Positions 33,590 through 43,907 of a stretch of DNA of 64,000 nucleotides are shown here, piece after piece; position 1 is the first letter of the stretch; the number at the start of each line of letters is the position of its first letter. The translations under genes and the position numbers were made by a program. Origin of the DNA: Amoebophrya sp. A120 (lineage: Eukaryota; Sar; Dinophyceae; Syndiniales; Amoebophryaceae); contig CAJINV010000001.1 of NCBI GenBank assembly GCA_905178155.1, forward strand, positions 12,759,136-12,823,135, read 5' to 3'. The notes under the pieces were generated by a model. It saw nothing but the letters and a program-made list of their open reading frames with translations. It did not search any database and was not told where the DNA came from.

Positions 33590-34240
33590 TCATTGTTTCT
33601 TCGTCTGTTCCCGATCGGTGGCCTGGTTTGCTTGCAGCATGACGGCTGCGACTGAGGTCATGATGAGAAACAGGGATGAGGCGCTTATCAACCCCCAGGT
33701 TGCGGCGACCTGTGCAAATGCGTACTTTCGCACTAAACTTGTGGCGCAGGGTCCCAATTTCGACGACGCGAGCAAGGTGCTGCCGTACGTCAACCACAAG
33801 AAGGACCCGATACTGGCGGCTGTTTCCACCGCAAAAGCGTGACGAAAGTTGGCGGCACGCTGGCGGTTGAAGACAAAGTCCTCTGTGGTCACAGTCCTTC
33901 TCTTCGAAGCCTCGTATGGCAGTACCCCCGGCTGAGAAGTTGAAAGTTCCGCAAATTTTTCCCCTGCGTTTTGCTGCTCGTCAAGCAGCACCCACTGAGA
34001 AAAAGACGCTGCATTTCTGCTCGAAGTATTTGCTGTGGTCTGCTTCTTGGTACGACAACCTTCGAGACGCCACGAAATCGGAATGGCAGTTTGGTCGTGA
34101 CCTCGGTGGTCAACGTCGTCACTATGTCCCGCGTTCGCGGACGCTGGCGATCCGCTGCGGCGCCCGACGCACAGAAAATAGCGGTCAAACGGCAAGGGCC
34201 GGTCAAACGCGATTTCGTGCGTGCGACCCCGATCGCGCAC
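33590..34240 (-). CDS. Small predicted membrane protein, unknown
   Basis: 216-codon frame. The C-terminal 100 residues contain hydrophobic segments SIGSFLWLTYGSTLLA and FAQVAATWGLISASSLFLIM plus VAAVML, separated by a basic loop (SLVRKYAF), so two or three membrane helices. The N-terminal 90 residues are polar and the true start may be internal. An overlapping plus-strand frame lacks such features. No family recognised; the topology resembles small inner-membrane proteins of mitochondria, but this is only a guess. Confidence 0.4.
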   Translation of the reverse strand: MRDRGRTHEIAFDRPLPFDRYFLCVGRRSGSPASANAGHSDDVDHRGHDQTAIPISWRLEGCRTKKQTTANTSSRNAASFSQWVLLDEQQNAGEKFAELSTSQPGVLPYEASKRRTVTTEDFVFNRQRAANFRHAFAVETAASIGSFLWLTYGSTLLASSKLGPCATSLVRKYAFAQVAATWGLISASSLFLIMTSVAAVMLQANQATDREQTKKQ

Positions 34241-34451
34241 GGCGGATGCGATTACGCGGTCACTATGCGTCCACCCGTGGGAATCGCGGAGAAAAAACTC
34301 GAAGTGGACCTGCAGAAGTTGTTCATATTAGCGCAATAAACGACAGGGGGATCATTACTCCATGTAACGAACCGAGAACGGTTCGTTTCTTTATTGATCA
34401 CGCACAGGCACCACGCATCACTCAGGAGCCTACGTCATTCTCTGTTCAGAA

Positions 34452-35363
34452 TCATCTCTTTTTCATCTTTTGCATTTTCTCTCTTGAATTTAAGTAACAG
34501 CAACACAAGGAAGATGAATAGCAGAGCAGCAGCCTACGCATAGTGTATACTTTCTTGGAAGTATCGCCGCCCGCAACTCCGGTGATGCGAAGACGGAACC
34601 GCGTATAGCTCCACCCAGAGCGGCGGCTTCCTCCCGCGGGCGGGAGAAAATAATCCATTGGCGAGCCGGTCGCCACTTTTGCGACGATGTAGGAGACCGG
34701 GAAGCCACACAAAACGCTGCCGGCCAGCCAGGTTCGCAGCGCAGCGTCACAGGGGCGGGGAGCCGTCGTGCCAAGCAGTGCCAAACTCGCCGCATCGACC
34801 ACACCAAGACCAAACAACACAGTAGGCAGCCAGTCGCGCATTGTCGTTCGAGGTCTGTTCGATGGCGCGCCGTCGTTGTCGTCCTCGACTTCCTCATCAT
34901 CTTCCACTTCATTCTGGCTGCCTGTCGTCGCCCGAAGAAACGGAGGGGCTCGGTAGGCGTTGGTCAGTGCTAGGACCGACACGGAATTAGAGGTCCCTGT
35001 TGTTCCGGAGGTCGGAGAAAGACCACCGACGCCGGATAGCTTGATTCGCAGCTCTGCGTGTGGTTCTTCTCTACTGATGGTGTAATCTCTTTTGCAGCTG
35101 TTGAAATAATCACCGTGAGTGACATAGTGGCTGCTCTTGTCGTGTGCATTTCTGCTCGTGAAAAGGAAGCTGCTTGCAGCCCTGTTCTTGCCGGGCGCGG
35201 CTGGAACCTGCTCCGGGTTCACGCCGTAGAGAAAATCCAGCCACTCGGAATGGCGGTGGGCAAAAACCATTTTTCCTTTTTCTAATTCTATACCTTTTTC
35301 ATTACTTTGATCACATTCACATTCAGAGCTCCATAATTCAAACCGTACTGTTTTTTCCGGCAC
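34452..35363 (-). CDS. Predicted membrane protein, unknown
   Basis: An open frame of 303 codons with a likely start at about 35270 (MVFAHRHSEWLDFLYGVNPE). The middle is polar and acidic (EVEDDEEVEDDNDG). Two hydrophobic segments follow: LPTVLFGLGVVDAASLALLG and TWLAGSVLCGFPVSYIVAKV. A donor-like AAA|GTATACAC near 34,550 suggests the C-terminus is on a further exon. The stretch SRNAHDKSSHYVTHGDYFNS may be an in-frame intron. No family recognised. Confidence 0.4.
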   Translation of the reverse strand: MPEKTVRFELWSSECECDQSNEKGIELEKGKMVFAHRHSEWLDFLYGVNPEQVPAAPGKNRAASSFLFTSRNAHDKSSHYVTHGDYFNSCKRDYTISREEPHAELRIKLSGVGGLSPTSGTTGTSNSVSVLALTNAYRAPPFLRATTGSQNEVEDDEEVEDDNDGAPSNRPRTTMRDWLPTVLFGLGVVDAASLALLGTTAPRPCDAALRTWLAGSVLCGFPVSYIVAKVATGSPMDYFLPPAGGSRRSGWSYTRFRLRITGVAGGDTSKKVYTMRRLLLCYSSSLCCCYLNSREKMQKMKKR

Positions 35364-36360
35364 ACGACAGTTACAGTCATGATGTTATCCTTCTCACGAT
35401 AACTTCAACTCTCTCTCACTCTGACGCTGAAGTTCGATTTCCCCTTGCGTGTAAACAAGCAAACACGGCGAAATTATTCGGGCTTGCGTAAAGGAGCGAC
35501 GTACTAGGAAAACCTCTCAGCATACGACGAGTCGCGCCGGCGCCTTCTCTCCGGAAAAAACATAAGGGAAAAGTAAACTTTCATGGCCACGGAAACCAAT
35601 ACAGGGATGCGACAATCAGAGCTGCAATGCCCCTGATGTCAGTGAAATTTGCGTATCTATTTCCACTTACGTTAGCGTCGGTCTTCATGATATGATTATC
35701 CAGCTGGTATAAGAGGTTTGTCGCGATCTCGGTCATTTTACAAAGGTTTTTACATCATACACAATCGGGATAAAAATTATACTGACGGAAACATACTCGG
35801 ACTCAAGATGCGTAAAGTACTTGTACAATATGGAGAGACGAAGGAAAGGTGCTTCAAAGTTTGCGATGGTGGCGGCACAGAAACCCTGGAGACTTGTGAT
35901 GAAACCAGACAGCGCTGCTGGAAAATTCGGAATATTTGAGAAACAACCTCTTCTTCTTCTGCCCACATCATAAAGCCGTTTTTCTTTTTTCATAAACTTC
36001 TGTACAGTAGCATTAGGATTTGGGGACGCAAGGTTTTATTTGGTATACAATTTTCCTGCTCGTTGTCGTTCATTCGAGCCACCTTTTTGTGAAAGGTCTA
36101 TAGTGTCATATAAAGAGAGAGAGACTGCTTTTTTTGGAAACGTGAAATTTTTGCCAACATGATCATCAAGGATAAGGTTAAATGTTAACTTCAGGCTGCA
36201 AATTAAAATTTCCTTAGGTTCAGCATCATCACACACGACGACGAGTCCTTCCTTATAACTAGGGCACGGACGAGAACTTGTCATCCGCGCTCTCTTTGTG
36301 GTGCCTTCGCCGCGTATCTCTTCCCGTTCGCGTTCGAACTTCTGCCAACTACACGTCGAC
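35364..36360. other. Intergenic, nothing supportable
   Basis: AT-rich spacer downstream of the dehydrogenase gene and upstream of the membrane protein gene. A plus-strand frame at 35718-35939 (Cys- and Lys-rich, 73 codons) has no supporting feature. Confidence 0.4.
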
Positions 36361-39300
36361 TTACTTTCTCGGAACGGGTCCGAGGAAGTCCTTTGTCAGA
36401 ACAGCGTGGCAGGCGTCGACTTCCTGCTGCTTACGGCTCGAGTTCCACCCGAGCTCTTCACCCATGATGTCAACCACACGGCCCACCGCTAAATGCGCGG
36501 CGTTGGAATTCACAAAGGCCAGCCTGTTTTAGTTTTTTCCTCGTGACGAGTCAATCTATCACAATAGTGGATAAATCGTAAGTATCATGATTGATGAAAA
36601 CCAAAACTCTGTTGTCATACTGACAAATTCAAAATCTGACGGAGACGGTGGGCGTGCGGTGAATGATTTTCTCTCCGATACAAAATTAAGATACTCTTCG
36701 ACGATAGAAAAGGAGAAGCAACAAGCGAACCCACGACAGAAGGACGTACGTTCGAAATGTTCGCTCACTTCTTCTTTGTCGAGTAGGGTGGGATTCGAGG
36801 AGCGAGGGACTTCACTTCGACAAATGCAAAATGAAATGTCCTGGTACGTAGCTGCGAGGCAAGCTGTCGACAAATGCAATAAATGAATACCTGGTTCTTC
36901 GTGCGAGAATGTCGGCAGCGGTGCATGCGTGTTCGGTTTGGACGGCGTAGCGCACCTCGCACTCGAGGAAGGGACAGTTCGGGCTGCTCGTCAGGAGGGG
37001 ATAGGAAGCGTAGTTTCCGTCTTCCGTCTTCCCGATCTTTGCTTTCTCGAGCGCCAGCACGTCCGCGGCCCGCGTTCCGTACGTGTTAACCTGAGAGACC
37101 GTAGAGCTATGATACATTCATCCGTCAATGCGGCGGAGCTGTCCCAAAAAAAAAAATCAACGCGCTAGTAAAGCTAACTCCGTCTGCTCTGATCATTTAT
37201 TTTTGATGCACGATAGAAAACACCGACCAACAATGAGGCGTAACAAGTTCGTGCGTACTAAGACCAGATCTTCTCTCTTAGTACAACGACAAAAATCGCC
37301 AAAAGCACTACCACTAGTACAACAGCTGAAGAAGTAAAAGAGCTGTTGTGTTGTAACCAGAAAAACCAATTCGAACCAGATGGGCAGCTTGGTCCGGTGG
37401 CAGGCGGAATTGGCGAGCGAGCGCCGCGTATCCACTACAAATATGTCTGGGTCTGGAACCATGCAGGCGGTTGTCACGTTAAACAGAAGTTGTGTCAACC
37501 AGACACAGACTTAGCGTCACCGACTTGCAGTTTCCCAGACCCAGACACATAATTTGCAATGCATATCGCGGAGAGCGTGGGCGTCCACCCCTGCGGAGCG
37601 AAATCCCCGTTTCGTCCGGCACCGAGCAGGGGCGTGTCCAGGGTGACGCAAGGGCCGGCCTTGGCCTGGAGCGCCTCGTCGGAGCGGAGCAACACCTTGT
37701 CCAAGGCGTCCTCCGCCATCTCGCGCCAGGTCGTCCACTTCCCGCCACTCACGAAGGTCACGTCGTTCTGCGCGTTATAGCTAACAGTGTGGTCCCGGGA
37801 CGCGTTGGTGGTGCTGGTGTCGTATGCATGGCAAAAGCATTGCGTCGCACGTAGTCGTGATTGCATCACAAACCACATTTATCTATCACAAGAAGAATGA
37901 AATTGAAATTGGTCATGCATTTTTAGGTGATAGATAAGGCGGCTCTGTCATGCAGTATTGCAATCACTGCGAGTGCAACACTTTTGCAATTCATAAGTCG
38001 TTCGGGTCCTTGGCGAGCGGCCGGGTCCCGTACCACGCGGACAAGACGTCCTCGCGCCGGGGATGCATGCTCGGCGCCAGGTACTTGCAGCTCTCTTTCA
38101 GCTATGCACTGCAAATATTATTCTGGGTCTCAGAGGACGGAGCGTGTCATGCGAAGTGGTCCCGATCGATGTGTTGCATGCATTCTCATGCGGCGTAGGC
38201 AGCACGAGTTTGAAGGCCTCGCAAAGTCTGTGATGCGTCTGGGTGCATTTTTCCAGACAGCCATGTGTGATCATGTGGTCGGCGACTCGCACGACAAGGC
38301 TTGCATTCTTCCAGACCCAAACATATTTTCCCTGGATATCAACAAGTATTCCACGTCGTCCTCGGGGACTGCTGGGTGCAGCTCCGGGTTCGACGTCTTC
38401 ACGTCGGTTGTACCGACGAGCGTGTGGCCCTGCCACGGGAGGTAGAACATGAAGCTGCCCCGGGAGGTCTGCATGTCGCACATGCCGAGGTCCCGCGGAC
38501 AGAAGTTCTCGGGGAGCACGATGTGTGTGCCGCCCGCGCCGGTCACGCAGGGCTGGAACTTCTTCGCCTCCTCGGGCGTCAGGCCCTCGGACAACTTGCG
38601 CACGTCGTCCGTAAACGGCCCGGCACAGTAAATAATCTTTTTAGCGCGGATCTGCACTTTCTTACCGCTCAACGCGTCCCGGCAGACGGCACCGCGCGCG
38701 TGGCCGTTCTTGTCGAAGACGATCTTCTCTACGACTGTGTAGTTCGTGACCGCGGCGCCCTTCAGCATGGCGGTGCACGCAATCGCGAGGTTCGTGCGGG
38801 CGTCGTTGTGTGCCCCCTCGTAAAAGACGCTGGTTTTTATGAGGGATGAATAACTTCACATTTCTTGACAAACAGAAAACACGCGCGACACAAGTGAGCG
38901 TACAATGCGTCTCTATCGTGTTGTAAAAAATGTTGTCAATAACAATAGTCAGAAACAGTTCAGCTGTGTGGCTATTTTGTTCCAAAGACATTGCTCCAAC
39001 TACTTACGTCGGTGAGGTGTTCTTCTAACTATCGCTCCACAGGGAGATACTAAATCACGAACCGAAAAGCAAAAGTCTATTGAAGTAAAGGATCTCATCG
39101 TTACTTTGCGTATTTGAGTCTCGGTGCGTCCATTTGCGGGAAAGCCTCCTGCAGCTTTCGCGGGAAGATCGTGTAGCTGCTGGGAGCGGCGAAATACCCG
39201 AGCGCGTCGTAGCCCTTGAAGAAGAAGCTGTAGAGCCCGCAGGCCGGCCCGATCGCCGCGGGCGGGTAGCCGAAGGGGGGCGGCCAGATGACCCAGTGCT

Positions 39301-40532
39301 TGATCGGTACGGCAACCGGGACCCAATAGGTCAGGTGGCTGTTCAGCTGCAGCATGTAGGAGCGCTCGCGGAAGTATGAAATGCAAATGTGTCTGGGTCT
39401 GGAAGATTCTAAACTTGTAATGCTGTCTCTGGATCCTAAAAAAATTTTTGTTGCATGACCAGCAAGAGAACTCCAGTTCGTGCTACGCGGAGCGGGCGTT
39501 TCTCATGCGGTAGAGGCATCACAAAGTCCTCTGAAAATCTGTGATGCTAGGGCATGCATCACAGATATCATGGGTCATTCAAAATATGCATGACAAGCCT
39601 GGCAATCTTTCAGACCCAGACATTTTTGCATTTGATAGGAAGCAGCCCAGCACCATGTTGAAGGTCGACGTGAATTCCGACACTGCGTCCGCCGGCGCCA
39701 AAAGACTCCCGGGCTGGAAGAGGGACACCAGCGCCTTGACCAGGTACCGGGATCCGGCCCAGAGGAGCTTCGTGCTCTTGGAACTCGTTCCGCTGGCGAA
39801 ATCCTCTTGTTCGACACAGGCGGTCGTCAAGCCACGGGTGGTGGCGTCGAGCGCCAGTCCCGCACCGGTGGCACCCCCGCCGACTACCAAAACATCAAAC
39901 TCCTCCGCGTCCAGCCGCGCCAGCATCTGCATAGAGGAAAACGGCAATAAATACGTCCTTGTTGTAGGCCAGCATCATCATAAGTAGGAAATGCATACGA
40001 AAACAGCAATTCAAGAATGAAAGCTACGTACCGCAAGTAAAGCTACACCCAAACGAGTAATCCTTGTCAATACCTCGTCCCGGGACGGAATTCGCTCCTC
40101 GATTACGGTTTTTCGCAGCTCCGCTGATTTCGCCAGCGCCTCTTCATTCTTGTACTTGCAATACAGCACGCCCGCTCCGACGCCGGCACCGATTCCAAAA
40201 ACTCCTTTCATGAACCGCGATCCGCGTGGGCGTTGCGTCGCTTGCACCGCAGCGGCTTCCGAGCTAAAAGCACGGAAGGAGCCTGCATTATTTGCGCCGG
40301 CTGGGAAGAAACGTGGATTTGTTATTGCGTTTGGTTCATACGCACCACAGAAATCAAGGACTGCACCGCTGCGCCCATGCCTACACTGGTCCCACTGACG
40401 TAACAATGGCTGATTTCGCACTCTTATGCTTGACAATCTTGTAGCACCACGTACAGCGACGGACCCACCTTGTCTTCCGGAAATGCTGTGTCGAAAAAAG
40501 ACCACTCGCGCCATTTTGATGAACGTCCACAA
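36361..40532 (-). CDS. Mitochondrial FAD-dependent glycerol-3-phosphate dehydrogenase, 9 exons
   Basis: Exons: 40532-40074, 39926-39639, 39370-39105, 38829-38340, 38098-37997, 37818-37567, 37424-37377, 37090-36891, 36523-36361. All phases agree, giving 755 residues and a TAA. A long Arg/Ser-rich presequence and a glycine-rich helix precede the FAD fold, VLVVGGGATGAGLALDATTR. Further family landmarks are DFASGTSSKSTK, FYEGAHNDARTNLA, CAGPFTDDVRKL, VGTTDVKTSNPE, VLSAWYGTRPLAKDPND, VSGGKWTTWREMAEDAL and ECEVRYAVQTEHACTAADIL. The enzyme oxidises glycerol-3-phosphate and passes electrons to ubiquinone at the inner mitochondrial membrane. It lacks the C-terminal EF-hands of animal enzymes. STKLLWAGSRYL replaces the usual STKLIHGGxRYL, an unusual change near the flavin. 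Four introns are GT-AG; four are introner-like. Confidence 0.93.
37425..37566 (-). mobile_element. Introner-like intron F/G of the dehydrogenase gene
   Basis: 142 bp. Direct repeat CGCG at each end. The transcript-sense start after the repeat is ATATGCATTGCAAATTATG, then TGTCTGGGTCTGG; the far end is CCAGACCCAGACATATTTG, then TAGTGGATA and CGCG. Removal leaves TCCGCG|GCGCTC in phase. The termini are not GT-AG in any register that keeps the frame. Confidence 0.88.
37819..37996 (-). mobile_element. Introner-like intron E/F, different inverted-repeat sequence
   Basis: 178 bp between copies of ACGAC. The start is TTATGAATTGCAAAAGTG and the end is GCTTTTGCCATGCAT, with GCAAAAG and GTGATTGCA strings mirrored. 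It lacks the TGTCTGGGTCTGG core of the other elements. Removal rejoins DPND|TSTTNASRD in phase. Confidence 0.86.
38099..38339 (-). mobile_element. Introner-like intron D/E of the dehydrogenase gene
   Basis: 241 bp flanked by TGA. After the repeat it starts TATCCAGGGAAAATATG, then TTTGGGTCTGG; it ends with CTGAGACCCAGAATAATATT, then TGCAGTGCATAGC. Removal gives EYLL|KESCKYLAP, which aligns with the family at this point. Not GT-AG. Confidence 0.86.
39371..39638 (-). mobile_element. Introner-like intron B/C of the dehydrogenase gene
   Basis: 268 bp flanked by CTTCC. The start is TATCAAATGCAAAAATG followed by TCTGGGTCTG; the end is CCAGACCCAGACACATTTGC followed by ATTTCATA, a clear terminal inverted repeat. 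GCATGACA/TGTCATGC-like strings lie inside. Removal gives MVLGCF|RERSYMLQLN in phase. Not GT-AG. Confidence 0.9.
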
Positions 40533-41905
40533 GGCTGTCTGAGCCTGATGATTTGAATCTGTTCAACTTAAAAAGCCTTAGATTGTCCCCGTGCGATTCA
40601 CTCGTTTTGTTTTAATAGAGAAAGAGACTCACTCAAGGCTGTCTGAGACTAAGTGCCGAAAGCCAATATGCTTCGTTTCGCACAGTGGAGAAGAACTGGC
40701 GCGGCCATCAACTTTATTGTCTTTTCCCACTCGCACTCGGCGTCGCGTCAACATATAAGGGATACTTAGCGGAGAACTAAGTAAATAGGTGCTGATCATT
40801 TTGAAAAGCTTCTCGATTCATCGGAATGATCATGCGGTGCCTGCTCTTACATCTGAGTTCATTGTTTCTCAGTTTTGTGCAGTTTTCTTTTTCCCGCGAA
40901 TCTTTTCTTATTCTTCACAGCGTGAACAACAAGGACGCTGCCCTCTTCTAGAGTGCGTTTTGAAACTTCGAGCACTGCTTCGCCTACTACCTACTCTCGT
41001 ATCTATAATTGGCTGCGCCTGTGAAAAAAATTGCAAGTGCAGAGCAACACATTGGCATGTCCGGCCTCAAGCGAATTCTCCTCGGTTATAAGTGTCCTGG
41101 CTGATGCTCTGTGTTTGTGCTATTTGTTTTAGCGCTTTGCGGGCATAAAGCGGCGGACTTTTTTTGCAATAAAACTAAAACTAGGTACGGACCACGCCTT
41201 CGCTTGTTGCGAAAAGACCTTGGGCGCCCTTCTTCTTGCCATGTAAGGGGACACATTCTTGGATTGCCTGCCCTTACTGGTTTCAGAAGACACGCGCTGG
41301 CCGTCCACTCTGTCACTTCTAACAAAATTGGCAAATGGCGAAAATTGAATAAAAATAAACCGAAAAACCGGAAAAGGAATAACCAAAAAGTGCAGTCGGA
41401 AGGACATAGAAAAGCGATAGAAGAAAGAAAAAATATAAAAAAGCTGAAAAAAAGGAGCAATGAAAAGAAAAAAAAAAAGCGAATGAGAAAAAAAAGGCCA
41501 TCCAATAGAAAAAAGAAAAGCTGCGCATACTTGAAAAAAGAAAACAAGGGAAAAAAAGAATCAAGAAAAAAGGGCGGGAGAAAAAAATAAAAAAGGCGAA
41601 AAAACAATAATAAAAAAAAAAAAGAAATCGCGAGTAGATGCCCCCTCCGTGGCAAGCAAGCTATCGCATCCCGCGAGGCGAGGCTCCACCCGTTGTAGCG
41701 GAGAAGGCTACACAATTGGACTCGGTCAAAGCAGCCACCTCATCAGGAATGGCGTCCAGATCTGGCTAGAAATGGCCCCCAAGTCAGCCCAGAAAAAGAT
41801 ATCGCGAATGTGGCGAAAAACAAAACAAAAAACTGCAAAAAGCTACTTTGCGTCGACGTCGGGGTCGCCAGCGCTCTCTTCTACCTAGTCATTTTTTTTC
41901 TCATT
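40533..41905. other. Intergenic, with an A-rich/T-rich asymmetric tract
   Basis: No gene is supported. From about 41,330 to 41,640 the plus strand is almost wholly purine with long A runs, so the plus frame encodes poly-Lys/Arg and the minus frame poly-Phe/Leu; both look compositional. The end of this region is the 3' flank of the large repeat gene. Confidence 0.5.
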
Positions 41906-42870
41906 TTACTTTTCGCGAAGACTTGTGCCGGTGACCGTCATTTTGCGAAGCTCTTCTGTGCGCTCTCGCACTCTCTCGCGCATTTTTGCGACGCGGGGGC
42001 CGGGGTTGTTCTCGCTCTCTTCCTTGTCACGTGCTGCAGCCTCACGCCACGCGGAATCTACGTCAACACGTGTTTCGCCAGGGCGTTCTGGCGGGGCCAG
42101 GAGCTGGCTCGGGATGATGCGCCGTTGTTTTTCCTTGCTCGGGGACTGGCTCAGAAGTAAATTTTCCCAACCGAACATGATTTTGTAATACACGTATCCG
42201 GAGAATTCTCGCGCCCCTTCATTTGCTTGCCAGCCTGAAGGCCTGAACTCCTGTGCCTGATTTTCCCCACCAAAAAAATTTTTAGGGGAGGCGAAACACA
42301 TGAGCGCGAAACACGGATAGCGGCGGAGCATCTTTGCGCCACCCGCGGCGTCCTTGGTGGAGTCCGACAAAGAACAGGAGTTGTCGGGCTTCGCTGCTGG
42401 GACGCAGGCAAATTCCTGCAGGCATTTCCGAAGGCCGTCGTGTAGATGTAAAAGTGGCGCATTTCTTTCCTGTGCGAGCGCACAGGCGAATTTTCGGTTT
42501 TTTTGCAACAAGATTCTTACGACTTTCTCGGAATTGTCGCTGGGCTCCAGAAGTGCACCGCGAAGCTCTTCGATGTCGTTTTTCTCGATTATCGCCCTGT
42601 CCGTTGCGTCAAACCATATTCGTCTTTCTGTTTGGCGAAGCCGCTCGCGGTCCTTTTCGTGAACATTAACTAGATGTTGATCATGCCCGGGATCACTACA
42701 AACAGGATTATTCGCGGGGAACAAGACGCACTGGTTCTCAAGGTCTTGCTCGATCGCTTTAAGCTGCCCGTGCGCACCGTCCAGCGATGATGTGCTCTGC
42801 CGAGTATACGTTGCAAATGATTTAGGACCTGTGTCCCGACCAAAAAAAGAATGACGCGCGCGCTTCTCAA
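41906..42870 (-). CDS. Last coding block of the tandem-module gene (module J)
   Basis: Open frame to 42946, but the exon probably begins after TTTGCAACGTATA near 42.81 kb, which looks like an introner 3' end. Module J (about 42529-42152) has FACALAQERNAPLLHLHDGL, RKCLQEFAC, LMCFASPKNFFGGEN and FSGYVYYKIMFGWENLL. It is most like module G (FACALAQNRNSPLL). It is followed by SAWREAAARDKEE and a charged helix ending TGTSLREK and a stop, the same linker that follows modules D and G, so the gene ends one third of the way into a third higher-order repeat copy. Confidence 0.65.
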
Positions 42871-43907
42871 GGTGAGCGGTAAAGCCTCTCACATACTGTA
42901 TTGTAATTCTCAGTGGTAAATTATTCTGTAGTAGTGGTAAAACCACTCCTACACCCCCAGTGACGTTTCGCCGCCCGCTTTAGCAGCGCCCGGCCACCAG
43001 GGGGGAGTTTGCCGTTGGCGTCGCCTCTTGCCGCTGGCATTCAAGATCAAGCGCCATTACCTCCTCATCCATGGCACTAGACCTAATCTCCGACCAAAAA
43101 AAGAAATGCTGTACAGCCTATCAAGAGTTCACCACCAAAAATAAAGTATCGCGAACATGCTTGGGCCCCAACATATCCCGCATCTCGATACCCCACGGCC
43201 ACTTGCTTTGACGTTGTTCCACGGCGTAGCAGAGCGCATTCAGCAGGTGCAGATATCACATATGTATGACAACATATAAACTTCCACCAGGCCGTTATTT
43301 CGCCACAGCCAATTGCCATTGCGCTAAAAGGATGCAGCGTGGTTTTTTGGCAAAAAAGGCGGGCCCTAGAGGTGGAGGCCGGTTTGGCAAACGACTTTGA
43401 TCACTGGGCGCTGGCGCAGGCGGGCTGGGGCCGTCTAGGCTTCTGCCGCAGCGATTTTGACCTCCGCCACCCCATCCGCTACCACGACGAGCAACTGACC
43501 CTTTCTGGCCGGAGCCGGGTGCCGTGCCAGACATGACCACCAAGGGCCAGCTCACTTGAAGTGAGCAGGGCCGTTGCGCATTATTTTGGGTGATGTACTC
43601 CATCGCCCAAAATGGCAAACCCCAACAACCAACCCGGCCCTCTCTGGGAAGTGCAAAGCGCGCGGCACTTCTGACGCGGAAGTGACGCGCGTGCGACGTA
43701 GGTAGGAGGCGTCACGGGGCACACTTCTTGCATGCCTGGCGGGTGCATGGTGTTTCTATTAATTTGGCACTTATCACCAGAGCCGGCAGTCTATAGCGTG
43801 GAACGGCATAAAGCAATGGCATGACACGCCTCCAAGAGAAGGCCATCGAACACAGGTCCAATCCCTGGCGCTCGCGTTTGATACGCTGCACTGATAGACG
43901 CCCGTGC

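Noticed and set aside
36587-36886. 99-codon plus-strand frame within an intron of the dehydrogenase gene
   Set aside because: It lies wholly in the inferred GT-AG intron 36524-36890, antisense to the gene, with no homology signal.
41111-41590. 159-codon plus-strand frame rich in lysine, with an antisense frame rich in phenylalanine
   Set aside because: Both follow from a nearly pure purine tract with long A runs; there is no domain and no splice context.
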